A stretch of 34,800 bases of DNA from Bacillota bacterium. GTDB taxonomy: Bacteria; Bacillota; Clostridia; Lachnospirales; Lachnospiraceae. The position numbers and the translations under genes were made by a program. Positions 23,785 through 31,670 of the stretch are shown here, one piece after another. The DNA lies in contig JAEZKL010000066.1 of the NCBI GenBank assembly GCA_023415475.1, forward strand, positions 1 to 34,800, given 5' to 3'. A model generated the notes under the pieces. The model did no database searches. It had not been told where the DNA came from and was given only the letters and a program-made list of their open reading frames with translations. Each line of letters begins with the position of its first letter. Positions within the stretch are counted from its first letter, which is position 1.

Positions 23785-24756
23785 CTATGCGTCGAGGTCG
23801 AACCCAGCCGCATGCATCAGGCCTTTCATATAACCAATTCCATACAGTCGGCCCAAAACCTCATAACCAGGATTATCATTGCTCTCACCGTCCATCGTCG
23901 GCACATGGTCCGAACGGATGGGGCCCTCATATCCGCACTCCTTATAGGTACGAATGATCGTGGGCTGATGGTTCTGGCCGCACTCATGGAAGACCTCCTG
24001 AAACTTTTCAGGCGTGCCAACCACATCACGGAAATGAGCAAAGAACAGCTTGTTGTCTGCGGTAAAGTCACGTATCATATGTGGGATGTCCTCGCCCGCA
24101 GTAGCCATTGTACCGGCGCACAGCGTTATTCCGCTGTTCGGGCTTGGCACCAGCTCGATCGCTCGGCGCATCGCAGCTGCGTTTACCAGGATACGAGACA
24201 CACCGCGAATGGGTGATATCGGAGGATCGTCTGGGTGCAGCGCAAGCTTTACACCAGCCGCTTCGGCCTCCGGTACGATTGCCTGAAGCATATACTTCAA
24301 GCCGGACCACAGTTGGTCCTCAGTCACAATCCCAGATTCGGTCATAGGAGCATTCGCCATTACCGAATGGTCATACCCAGTGGCCAGTGCACCGCCACGT
24401 GTAGGAATGTCCATCGAGGTGCGTAACCAGTTGAACTCGGCCATGAAATCGTAGCAATAGACCGGGATTCCAACGCGCCCCATGTTCCGGATCAGCGTGA
24501 TGACCGACTCAACTTCTTCATCCCTGCCGGGGAGCCCAAGCTTGATCTTGTTGGCCGGTGGCCTGGATTCCACAACGAGCGGTGTAATGCCATTATCCCG
24601 AAAGCGCTGCGCCATGCGCAGCAACGGTTCGTAATCCCATGGCTTCTGTCCGTTGCGTGCGATGCCCATGCCGGTCACCGCATACCGTATACCCATCTGC
24701 TTTGCCAGCCTCCACATGCGGTTCGGCTGGGAATCCAGAAATTCTGCTACTTTCAT
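23785..24756 (-). CDS. mannonate dehydratase-like protein (UxuA family)
   Basis: A 323-residue xylose-isomerase-like TIM barrel with UxuA-type signatures: LALHPDDPP (His174), GITLCAGTMATAGEDI (Cys213), FFAHFRDV (His241) and RSDHVPTMDG (Asp283, His284). Established knowledge: UxuA converts D-mannonate to 2-keto-3-deoxygluconate in hexuronate breakdown using a divalent metal. This protein is shorter than typical UxuA (about 350-395 residues), so it may act on a related sugar acid. The start is set by AAAGGAGGGGG before the ATG at 24756. It diverges from the glycyl radical enzyme gene, with a strong promoter between them, which suggests a shared sugar-acid route. No UxuB or KDG kinase is in the window. 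Confidence 0.85.
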   Translation of the reverse strand: MKVAEFLDSQPNRMWRLAKQMGIRYAVTGMGIARNGQKPWDYEPLLRMAQRFRDNGITPLVVESRPPANKIKLGLPGRDEEVESVITLIRNMGRVGIPVYCYDFMAEFNWLRTSMDIPTRGGALATGYDHSVMANAPMTESGIVTEDQLWSGLKYMLQAIVPEAEAAGVKLALHPDDPPISPIRGVSRILVNAAAMRRAIELVPSPNSGITLCAGTMATAGEDIPHMIRDFTADNKLFFAHFRDVVGTPEKFQEVFHECGQNHQPTIIRTYKECGYEGPIRSDHVPTMDGESNDNPGYEVLGRLYGIGYMKGLMHAAGFDLDA

Positions 24757-24813
24757 GCTTTAACCCCCTCCTTTACTTACGAAAAAGGCCCCGATCTCTA
24801 GCACATGACACAT

Positions 24814-24842
24814 TTATCAAACGGAAATATTCGCTTTGTCAA
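24814..24842 (-). promoter_or_regulatory. promoter of the mannonate-dehydratase-like gene
   Basis: On the minus strand TTGACA (24842-24837), 17-base spacer, TGATAA (24819-24814). Predicted start is about 50 bases before the ATG. Confidence 0.65.
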
Positions 24843-24921
24843 GTCAATTACCCTTTATTCATCGCAATGTACCTATCCATGTTCAATCTGAGAACTGTCT
24901 AGATAGAACATGATTGTCAAT

Positions 24922-24948
24922 TTAACAACTTCTATAAATCAGTATAAT
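24922..24948 (+). promoter_or_regulatory. candidate promoter of the glycyl radical enzyme operon
   Basis: A perfect -10 TATAAT (24943-24948) has TTAACA (24922-24927) 15 bases upstream, a short spacer. An activator could compensate. It diverges from the promoter at 24814-24842, and the pair shares about 80 bases where a common regulator could bind. Confidence 0.5.
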
Positions 24949-24998
24949 GAAAGTACGATACCATGACAAAACGCTGTTTATGATAAGGACTGTGCCGC

Positions 24999-27155
24999 AT
25001 GAGAAAACTCGAACTGTTGAAAGAAGAAATGGATCATATTCCCAACAATCCTATAAACCTCCGGAATTACTTGCAATATTTGGGATACCGCGATCATTTC
25101 GACGCCTCATCTCCCCTCGCCAGGGCATATGCAATCGAGTCGCTGCTGGTGAACCACCGCAAGCACATCTATTGGAACGATTTGATCGCCGGTTCGATTC
25201 GTGGGCTGGTTTTAGAAGAGGAAGGCATCTCAGAGCCCATGCTGGCCCGGGCGAACAAAATAACGGATAGCTATGGCAGCAATCATTTCTGGACCAACAT
25301 GGATCACTTCGCGCCGGATTATGAAACCTTCCTTGCGGATGGCATACCCGGCACCTTGTCGAAAATCCAAAAATCTTTGCTTGAACACCAAGAGGATCCG
25401 GATTATCCAAAAAAGAAAACCTTCCTGGAATCTGCGGCCATTTCCATGAGAGCTTTCGGCAGAATGGTGGGGCAATACGGTATGGCCGCCGCATGCATGG
25501 CGAAAGAAGCAGAAAGCCCGGCCCAAGCGAAACAGCTTACCGAAATCGCATGCATTTGCGAAAAGCTTCAGACTCAAAGCCCGGGCACCTTTCATGAAGC
25601 ATTGCAGTTAGTATGGCTGGCTCACGTAAGCTTTCTGTATGAGGGGCGCTATGCCATGGCCTTCGGGCGCATGGACCAATACCTGTACCCATTCTACAAG
25701 GCGGATGTGGAAAACGGCACGCTGACCCGCGATCAGGCACTGGAACTGATGCAATGTACATTGTATAAAATTGGTGAAAGCCGAATTTGGGGTGCCGACG
25801 ATGTTGTCAATATTGCCATTGGCGGCATTAAGCCCGATGGCACAGGCGGCATCAATCCGCTATCGTATCTAGTCCTGGAAGCGGTCAAGAACTGTAATAT
25901 TCCCGGCCCGAATCTATCAGCAAGGCTCTACAGGGATGCCCCGGACCATTTCCTCGATGAGTGTCTGAAGGTCATCGGTACAGGGCTTGGTTATCCGGCA
26001 CTGATGAATGACGAAGTGAATATTCCGGCACTTCACCGCCATGGATATTCCCTGGAGGACTGCCGCAATTACTGCATGGTGGGCTGTATTGAAAACTTTA
26101 TCCAAGGCAAGCAGCCACCGTGGTCGGACGGGCGATACAATGTTCCAAAATTCATCGAGTTGACGCTGAACCGCGGCAAATGCATGCAAACCGGTGTTCC
26201 TCTGGGCCCTGACACTGGCGCTATTACTCGTTTTGCAACAATGGACGATTTCATGGAGGCCTTGCAACAGCAGATGACGTACGGGGCAGCGGAGTACATG
26301 ATGCACTTCCGCAATGAAAATGAACGGTACAACCGTGCCGCCTACATGCAGCCCTATCTATCATGCTATTGCCGGTGCTGCATCGAGCGAGGCCTGGACA
26401 TAAATGACGGTGGTGCGCTCTACCCCTCCGTGCACGGCGCCGGGTGCATGGGCATAGCTACGGTCTCCGATTCTCTGGCCGCCATCGAAAAGGTTGTATA
26501 TGAGCAGAAGGTTTGTTCCATCGAAACGCTCCGGGACGCGCTGATTGCGGATTATGAAGGTTACGATGAGCTTCGGGCGGCATTGCGCAAGGCGCCCAAG
26601 TATGGCAACAATGACAATTTTGTAGACCGCTACGCGGTATGGTATGTGTCTTTCCTGGACAGCCTGTTCGGGCGATACCGTACTCGTGACGGCGGCGCTA
26701 TCTACACAGCTATAGCCTCCAACGTCAGCAACATCCCAGCCGGCGCCGAAGTCGCCGCTACACCGGACGGGCGAAGAAATGGTGAGCCGCTTAGCGATGC
26801 TGCATCTCCCATGCACGGCCAGGACAGGAATGGCCCTACAGCAGTGATTCTTTCGCTTTCCAAGCCCGACTACACCTTGGTTTCCTGCGGAACGGTTCTG
26901 AACCAGAAATACGCTCCCTCGATGTTCACAGAACCCGGAAAACGCGCCAGACTACTGTCGCTCATCAAAGTCTACTTCCAGAAAGGCGGACAGGAAATCC
27001 AGATCAACGCGGTATCCAGGGAGGTCCTGGCCAAAGCGATGGAAAACCCTGATGATTACCACAGCCTGGTGGTGCGTGTGTCCGGTTTCAGCGCATATTT
27101 CACGGGTCTGGACAAATGCGTACAAGAAGATATTCTGCTTCGCACGGAGCATTAG
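24999..27155 (+). CDS. glycyl radical enzyme of dehydratase/lyase type, substrate unassigned
   Basis: A 718-residue glycyl radical enzyme. The C-terminal radical loop is RVSGFSAYF with the radical Gly at residue 696, 22 residues from the end. The active-site loop is MVGCIEN, with the thiyl Cys at 363 and Glu at 365. Established knowledge: a GC-x-E loop is typical of the glycerol/propanediol dehydratase, choline lyase and hydroxyproline dehydratase branch, where Glu is the general base; pyruvate formate-lyase has a Cys-Cys pair instead. PLSDAASPMHGQD near residue 605 is the usual pre-radical motif. It is shorter than most family members (about 780-850). The ATG has AAGGAC 9 bases upstream. The activase follows 5 bases later. 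No microcompartment genes are present. It probably dehydrates or cleaves a diol, perhaps sugar-derived; the exact class is unknown. Confidence 0.93.
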   Translation: MRKLELLKEEMDHIPNNPINLRNYLQYLGYRDHFDASSPLARAYAIESLLVNHRKHIYWNDLIAGSIRGLVLEEEGISEPMLARANKITDSYGSNHFWTNMDHFAPDYETFLADGIPGTLSKIQKSLLEHQEDPDYPKKKTFLESAAISMRAFGRMVGQYGMAAACMAKEAESPAQAKQLTEIACICEKLQTQSPGTFHEALQLVWLAHVSFLYEGRYAMAFGRMDQYLYPFYKADVENGTLTRDQALELMQCTLYKIGESRIWGADDVVNIAIGGIKPDGTGGINPLSYLVLEAVKNCNIPGPNLSARLYRDAPDHFLDECLKVIGTGLGYPALMNDEVNIPALHRHGYSLEDCRNYCMVGCIENFIQGKQPPWSDGRYNVPKFIELTLNRGKCMQTGVPLGPDTGAITRFATMDDFMEALQQQMTYGAAEYMMHFRNENERYNRAAYMQPYLSCYCRCCIERGLDINDGGALYPSVHGAGCMGIATVSDSLAAIEKVVYEQKVCSIETLRDALIADYEGYDELRAALRKAPKYGNNDNFVDRYAVWYVSFLDSLFGRYRTRDGGAIYTAIASNVSNIPAGAEVAATPDGRRNGEPLSDAASPMHGQDRNGPTAVILSLSKPDYTLVSCGTVLNQKYAPSMFTEPGKRARLLSLIKVYFQKGGQEIQINAVSREVLAKAMENPDDYHSLVVRVSGFSAYFTGLDKCVQEDILLRTEH

Positions 27156-27160
27156 GCGCC

Positions 27161-28069
27161 ATGAGACTTACAGGCATCGTCAGTGATCTTCAGCATTTTT
27201 CCACCGGGGACGGCCCAGGCATAAGGACAACAGTGTTTCTGAAGGGCTGCAACCTGCATTGCGAATGGTGCCATAACCCAGAAACCATTCCAACAAGGCC
27301 GGTGTTGTTGTATTATGAGCACCTTTGCACCCTCTGCGGCGCCTGCCAAAGGGCCTGCCCCTATCGCATTCATACGGTTGACACGTCAAGGCACCTTATC
27401 AATCGCCAGCTATGTATGGCGTGCGGAGCTTGCGCCGCTGCTTGCCCCTCCTGTGCGCTGAAAATCTGCGGCGAGGAAAAGCAACTGTCTGAAGTTATGG
27501 ATTTCATTCTCACGGATGTTGATTTCTACCGATCGTCCGGTGGCGGGGTGACTATTTCGGGGGGCGAGCCCATGCTGCAGGCGGAGTTCACCTCTTCGAT
27601 CGCATCCGAATGCAAAAAGCATGGTCTGCATGTAATCGTCGATACGGCTGGCAATGTAGATTTTTCAACGTTTGGCCATGTCGTCCCTTTCACGGATTTA
27701 TTTTATGTAGACCTCAAGGGTGCAACTGAAGCAGATTACCAGGGAAAGACAGGTGGCAGACTCACGATGGTATTGGTGAACATCACCAAGCTGAGAGCGT
27801 TGGGGTGCGCGGTTGTGGCAAGGATCCCTATCATCCCTGGATACAACGACAGCTTGGATTATTGCAGCAAGATGGCAGACTTGCTGGAAAAGGCTGATTG
27901 CCATCATGTGCATTTGCTTCCTTTCCATCGCTTGGGATCGAGCAAATACCGTGCGTTGGGGTTGGACTGGCATTGCCAGGGGATTGAGCCGCCTAATGCA
28001 GAGCAGATGCATAGGCTTGGGATGGCATTTAGCAAAAAGGGGTTCTTGGCCGAAGTGGAATCAAACTAA
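27161..28069 (+). CDS. glycyl radical enzyme activating enzyme (radical SAM)
   Basis: A 302-residue radical SAM activase that makes the glycyl radical on the preceding enzyme. The N-terminus carries HFSTGDGPGIRTTVFLKGC, with the radical cluster Cys30, Cys34 and Cys37 in GCNLHCEWCHNPE. Two ferredoxin-type 4Fe-4S motifs follow (CTLCGACQRACP and CMACGACAAACP), then the SAM-binding SGGEPMLQ. The two extra clusters are typical of activases for dehydratase-type glycyl radical enzymes, not of PflA. The ATG at 27161 is chosen, 5 bases after the enzyme's stop; the frame open from 27116 lies inside that gene. One operon, so 1:1 pairing is clear. Confidence 0.95.
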   Translation: MRLTGIVSDLQHFSTGDGPGIRTTVFLKGCNLHCEWCHNPETIPTRPVLLYYEHLCTLCGACQRACPYRIHTVDTSRHLINRQLCMACGACAAACPSCALKICGEEKQLSEVMDFILTDVDFYRSSGGGVTISGGEPMLQAEFTSSIASECKKHGLHVIVDTAGNVDFSTFGHVVPFTDLFYVDLKGATEADYQGKTGGRLTMVLVNITKLRALGCAVVARIPIIPGYNDSLDYCSKMADLLEKADCHHVHLLPFHRLGSSKYRALGLDWHCQGIEPPNAEQMHRLGMAFSKKGFLAEVESN

Positions 28070-28119
28070 GAACAAGAACGGCGAGGAAGGTGGATTGACA
28101 TGGGAATGCTGCTCAAACC

Positions 28120-28458
28120 TTACCTGGCGGCCGGCCACCACAGGGCCGCCCATAGCAGCTTGTGCCCGTCTTCACATTCCATGGTATGGTACACGTTCAC
28201 GGGAACCTCCACCACATCTCCTGCATGGACGGGATATTTCTCTTCACCAATGTGCACAAAGCCCTTTCCCTCAAAGACCAAATATATCTCTTGCGTGGGG
28301 TGGGCATGGCCTTCCATTATGGATGCGTTTTCTAGATATCCCCAAGCATGATGGAATGGGCTGTTCACGCCATCTGGAAGAACGGGGCCTGCCAGTATGG
28401 TGCCATTATGTCCGGTAGGGGCCTTGTCCTTAACAAAGCGAGAGATTTTGGGAATCAC
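28120..28458 (-). CDS. small cupin-domain protein
   Basis: A 112-residue single-domain cupin. Metal ligands are visible: His51, His53 and Glu57 in EGHAHPTQEIYLVFEGKG, and His91 in VPVNVYHTMEC, in the standard two-motif spacing. Such proteins bind a metal and often a sugar or small acid, acting as isomerases, epimerases or sensors. The GTG start at 28458 is fixed by AAGGAGG 8 bases upstream. It converges with the activase gene, 50 bases apart, so it is a neighbour of the radical-enzyme operon, not part of it. It may isomerise or mutarotate the same sugar substrate; this is inference. Confidence 0.85.
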   Translation of the reverse strand: MIPKISRFVKDKAPTGHNGTILAGPVLPDGVNSPFHHAWGYLENASIMEGHAHPTQEIYLVFEGKGFVHIGEEKYPVHAGDVVEVPVNVYHTMECEDGHKLLWAALWWPAAR

Positions 28459-28498
28459 AGATATTCCTCCTTCATATTGATCTGCGAAATTGGACTAT

Positions 28499-28571
28499 CA
28501 CACTTGTTGGCATACATTCTGCTTATATGTTATAGGCATTCTATATTTTCGCCACCAGATCAGCAAGTGTG
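28499..28571 (-). promoter_or_regulatory. cupin promoter bracketed by an 11-bp inverted repeat
   Basis: On the minus strand TTGCTG (28566-28561), 17-base spacer, TAGAAT (28543-28538); predicted start near 28531. Arms CACACTTGTTG (28499-28509) and CAGCAAGTGTG (28561-28571) are complementary with one T-G pair; one covers the -35 and the other lies in the leader. They could be a split operator allowing DNA looping. The rest of the 288-base gap holds only the hairpin at 28594-28609 and a GC-rich hairpin near 28700. Confidence 0.45.
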
Positions 28572-28593
28572 TTCATAAAACGAAGCTCAACCG

Positions 28594-28609
28594 CTGCTCT
28601 AGAGAGCAG
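28594..28609. terminator. small hairpin, possible terminator
   Basis: CTGCTC (28594-28599) pairs with GAGCAG (28604-28609), 4-nt loop; on the plus strand it is followed by GGATTTTG. On the minus strand it is 138 bases after the oxidoreductase stop with a weaker T-tail. The stem is like that at 23701-23722. Its working direction is unclear. Confidence 0.35.
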
Positions 28610-28746
28610 GGATTTTGACTCAATGCGAAGCTCTAACCGAATCACTTAGATATCAAGGAGTTTCTACAGAGCAGGTAATTTTACGTAAAGCGCCGCCTGT
28701 GCCGCCGGCATTGCGGCGGCATGGGCGGTACCATCGCGCGGTCGAT

Positions 28747-29781
28747 TTACAGATATTGCACCTTGACTGGCTCTTTCCGCTTGGCCGACTCCATCATGGC
28801 CAGGATGACCAGCGACGTGTTCGCGGCATCCTGCGGTGTCAGCAGGAATGGCTTGCCGTCGATGAGCCGGTCCACGAAGTGCCGGATGCTCTGGTAGGCA
28901 AAACCCATCGCGCGGCCGTGGACGAAGTGGTTGACCAGCACATCCGGGCGGTCAGATTTCTGCTCGGTGAAGCGCTCGATCATCTGGTTGTTGGACAAGT
29001 CCAGATTGAACATGCCGCGGGTGCCCGTGATGTTGAACTTGATGTCGTTGACGCAGGGATGGGTGTTGGGCGTAATCCAGCCGTTCTCCATCGTTGCGAT
29101 CCCGCCACGTTTGAACTGAAGGATCGTCTGGAAAATGTCGTCGGTGTCGACGCCCATGCTAGCGAGAATGCCCCGTCTGGACACGCAGTACACGGTGTCC
29201 ACCTCGTCGGAGAAGAACCAGCGTAGCGTATCAACGCTGTGGGAGCCCAAAAACCACAGGATGGAAGACTGCGCCGCCCAGGGCAGCATATCGGTCGCTA
29301 CCCACTTGGCGTCGTTCAGACGGAAGTAGGCGCTGTAGGGATCGCCGATCTCCCCGGCTTCCAGGCTGGCATGGGCGACGGCGAAGGGCGGGCTGAAGCG
29401 GTTGTGCAGGTCCACCATGAGGCGCACGCCAGTGCGCTCCACAGCGTTCATGATGTCCTCGACGTCACGCCGGGTCGTGGCCAGCGGCTTTTCGATGAGC
29501 AGGTGCTTGCCCGCCAGCGCGCAGTCCACAGCAAAGTCCCGGTGCAGGAAGTCCGGCGTTACGACCGCAACCGCGTCGAAGGGGCAACGCCGGATCATCT
29601 CGCGGTGGTCGGTGTAAACGTGCTCTTCCGGGATGCCGTACTGCACGGCCAGGCGCAGCGCCTTTTCGCGGTTCACATCGCAGACGCCGGTCAGCTTTAC
29701 GACAGGGTACTCGCTATAGATCGCGGCGTGGGTCGCGCCCCACGTACCCGCACCGATAATCGCCATCTTGATCTGTTCCAT
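28747..29781 (-). CDS. Gfo/Idh/MocA family NAD(P)-dependent sugar oxidoreductase
   Basis: A 344-residue oxidoreductase. The N-terminal Rossmann fold has MAIIGAGTWGATHAAIY. The catalytic Lys is in EKPLATTRRDVE, and the C-terminal half contains HNRFSPPF and GSHSVDTLRWFF, the His-x(3)-Asp pair expected for this family. It would oxidise or reduce a sugar, inositol or sugar acid. The ATG at 29781 is chosen: AAAGGAA lies about 10 bases upstream; an upstream in-frame start at 29814 has no ribosome site. It stands alone on the minus strand, after the AT-rich orphan gene and its terminator. It may belong functionally with the uxuA-like and radical enzymes; this is inference. Confidence 0.92.
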   Translation of the reverse strand: MEQIKMAIIGAGTWGATHAAIYSEYPVVKLTGVCDVNREKALRLAVQYGIPEEHVYTDHREMIRRCPFDAVAVVTPDFLHRDFAVDCALAGKHLLIEKPLATTRRDVEDIMNAVERTGVRLMVDLHNRFSPPFAVAHASLEAGEIGDPYSAYFRLNDAKWVATDMLPWAAQSSILWFLGSHSVDTLRWFFSDEVDTVYCVSRRGILASMGVDTDDIFQTILQFKRGGIATMENGWITPNTHPCVNDIKFNITGTRGMFNLDLSNNQMIERFTEQKSDRPDVLVNHFVHGRAMGFAYQSIRHFVDRLIDGKPFLLTPQDAANTSLVILAMMESAKRKEPVKVQYL

Positions 29782-29961
29782 GTTACGCATTTCCTTTCCC
29801 AGTGGCATGGACATTCATTCGTCATGGAATCCGCGAATCCTGTCTATCGCCGCAAAAAACAGCTTGAACGTTTATTGGGAAACAGCTCCGCTAGCGAGTT
29901 TAATGTTTTTATTGATTAAACCTTATTCATTTGAGTTGGCCACTGTGCTGATAACACATTT

Positions 29962-29990
29962 GAGGCCCCCGTCTCTACGTCGGGGACCTC
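29962..29990 (-). terminator. terminator hairpin after the AT-rich orphan gene
   Basis: GAGGCCCCCG (29962-29971) pairs with CGGGGACCTC (29981-29990) with one mismatch; on the minus strand AAATGTGTTATC follows. It shares stem ends, a TAGAG loop and a TGTTATCAG tail with the hairpin at 10578-10605. The rest of the 255-base gap shows nothing I recognise. Confidence 0.55.
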
Positions 29991-30036
29991 CATCCTTGTC
30001 TCGCTCTCCAGTGGGATGTGTTTTGCTTATACTCTT

Positions 30037-30747
30037 TTAAATCAGTCTCCATTTATGCGACTTTGAATTATAACCAAGACATAATCCGTTTAAATTCTTC
30101 CTACATTTATCGAGTGTCTTATGAATGGAATCCAAATTATCAACAGGTCCTGCTTTATAAATAATAACTCCAGTTGTAAAGCTGTTTTCAAAATCTATAA
30201 TAATTCCATCCTTAGCCAAATTGTAGATATATCCTAAAATAGCATCTGGCAATGGTGATATATGCTTTTTTCTCCCTTTTAATTCAGTTAAAAGCTTATA
30301 CTCGATTACTGACAAGTAATTTTTTGTTTCTTCCATAAATACCCTAACAAACCAATCATCATCATGACTACAATAGGAATACTTGTTATCTAAATCACTA
30401 AAATAATGTGATAGTAAGGGTTTTGCCTTATGAGCAAAAAATAATAACTCTGCCAATTGTTTATTTGAAAGATCATCTAAATGTTTTGAATTAGTGAAGT
30501 CAACCCAACAAAAATCCCCATAATCATACACATTTGATTTTGTAAACTCTACAACATTCTCAGATGTTATATAGTGGAACAAATGTTCATAATTAAAAGC
30601 GGTATTGTTTGGATGGCCTTTAAGAACTAAAATGTTTAGCGGTTTCTCATTTATGCCATTATAGAATTCATTAAAAGATATCCCAGATGATTCAATATAA
30701 CTTTCATTTTCGAAGATTCTAATGAAAGCAAACCATTTATTTTTCAT
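30037..30747 (-). CDS. AT-rich orphan gene, hypothetical protein
   Basis: A 236-residue soluble protein of unknown function. It begins MKNKWFAFIRIFE and has YDYGDFCWVDF and CSHDDDWFVRVF. From memory this resembles a family of hypothetical proteins in Bacillus and Paenibacillus sometimes mislabelled as oxalate:formate antiporter, although it has no membrane helices. The gene is strikingly AT-rich by eye, with A or T at most third positions, while its neighbours are GC-rich, so it looks recently acquired. The start has AGGAGC 8 bases upstream. It has its own promoter and terminator and so is a self-contained transcription unit. Confidence 0.82.
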   Translation of the reverse strand: MKNKWFAFIRIFENESYIESSGISFNEFYNGINEKPLNILVLKGHPNNTAFNYEHLFHYITSENVVEFTKSNVYDYGDFCWVDFTNSKHLDDLSNKQLAELLFFAHKAKPLLSHYFSDLDNKYSYCSHDDDWFVRVFMEETKNYLSVIEYKLLTELKGRKKHISPLPDAILGYIYNLAKDGIIIDFENSFTTGVIIYKAGPVDNLDSIHKTLDKCRKNLNGLCLGYNSKSHKWRLI

Positions 30748-30804
30748 TATTTAGCTCCTGCCCAGAATACAATAATCGGCAGTCCAAAACTGTGTGTTAT
30801 AGGC

Positions 30805-30833
30805 ATTATAAATCATCTTCTCGAGTTTGTTAA
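30805..30833 (-). promoter_or_regulatory. promoter of the AT-rich orphan gene
   Basis: On the minus strand TTAACA (30833-30828), 17-base spacer, perfect TATAAT (30810-30805). Predicted start is about 50 bases before the ATG. The surrounding 222-base gap shows no other feature. Confidence 0.65.
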
Positions 30834-30969
30834 TAACTTGCCATTCAAACGCCTGTCATGACGAACAGCGAGCCATGATAATACGAAATTGAGCTCCCCC
30901 GATCTGCCTGCACAAACTACACACTTGGTTCACCGACTTGTTTGGGGCCATCCGGTTATTCACCGGAAG

Positions 30970-31602
30970 TTAAGTCTTCACCAGAAATATCTTCAGTTCA
31001 TCAATGCTCATAACACTGTAATCGAACAATGCGCCTTCTTTTGCATTCCATGTAGACCATCCTGCAAAGATGGACGGCATACAAGCAGCCCGGGCGGCAT
31101 CGGCGTCCTTGAACCGATCACCAATGAATACCCAAGATGATTGTGGGCTGGTGCATTTTATATTGATGGCCATCGACTCTTTCTGTGGAAGCCCGCAGCC
31201 AATCGAATCAAATAGGCTGATAATGCCCGAGCAGGTCAGCGCATAATACACATATTCGCAGTGACCCGTGCTTGCGATGTGGAGACGCACACCTTCTGCC
31301 CTGAGCCAGCGCAGAAGCTCGGGTACTCCAGGAAACAGTATCTGTTTCGCCAGATCAGCAATTCTTTCCTTCTCCAACTCATGTACCCTTATCCCATAGC
31401 TTTCAAGCACCGCTTCCGGTTGATCCGGCAGCAAAAGCCTATAAAACTCCGGAGAAGAGTATCCGATTGCCGATTGGATGGCTTCATCTGTTGGAATGGG
31501 AAGTTCCATTTCACGGGAAGCTTGCCTGCATGCCGGGACAGTGTATGATGCCGTGTTAACGAGGGTTCCATCCATATCGAAAACAATATGGTTATAACGC
31601 AT
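30970..31602 (-). CDS. HAD-superfamily hydrolase, phosphoglycolate phosphatase-like
   Basis: A 210-residue HAD phosphatase. Motif I is FDMDGTLVN with the nucleophile Asp9 and acid Asp11. Motif II is IASTGH, motif III Lys lies in LPQKESMA, and motif IV is FIGDRFKDADAA. An alpha-helical cap (about residues 18-85) makes it subclass I, as in beta-phosphoglucomutase and Gph. Motif IV is normal in spacing. The ATG has TGAGGAC upstream. It lies 68 bases after the UROD-like gene in the same direction, so it is likely co-transcribed. It probably dephosphorylates a small sugar phosphate; the exact substrate is unknown. Confidence 0.9.
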   Translation of the reverse strand: MRYNHIVFDMDGTLVNTASYTVPACRQASREMELPIPTDEAIQSAIGYSSPEFYRLLLPDQPEAVLESYGIRVHELEKERIADLAKQILFPGVPELLRWLRAEGVRLHIASTGHCEYVYYALTCSGIISLFDSIGCGLPQKESMAINIKCTSPQSSWVFIGDRFKDADAARAACMPSIFAGWSTWNAKEGALFDYSVMSIDELKIFLVKT

Positions 31603-31670
31603 GTACAGTCCTCATTCATATTTATTCGCAGCAACCATCATACCATCAGTCACCGCACAAAGGGTAAGCG

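Noticed and set aside
28697..28725. GC-rich hairpin TGCCGCC/GGCGGCA after the oxidoreductase gene
   Set aside because: Strong stem but no T-run on either strand; could be chance in GC-rich DNA, so not listed as a terminator.
29824..29919. 31-codon plus-strand peptide starting MESANPVYRRKKQ
   Set aside because: No ribosome site, no promoter and too short to support; kept only as a note because its sequence is not low complexity.
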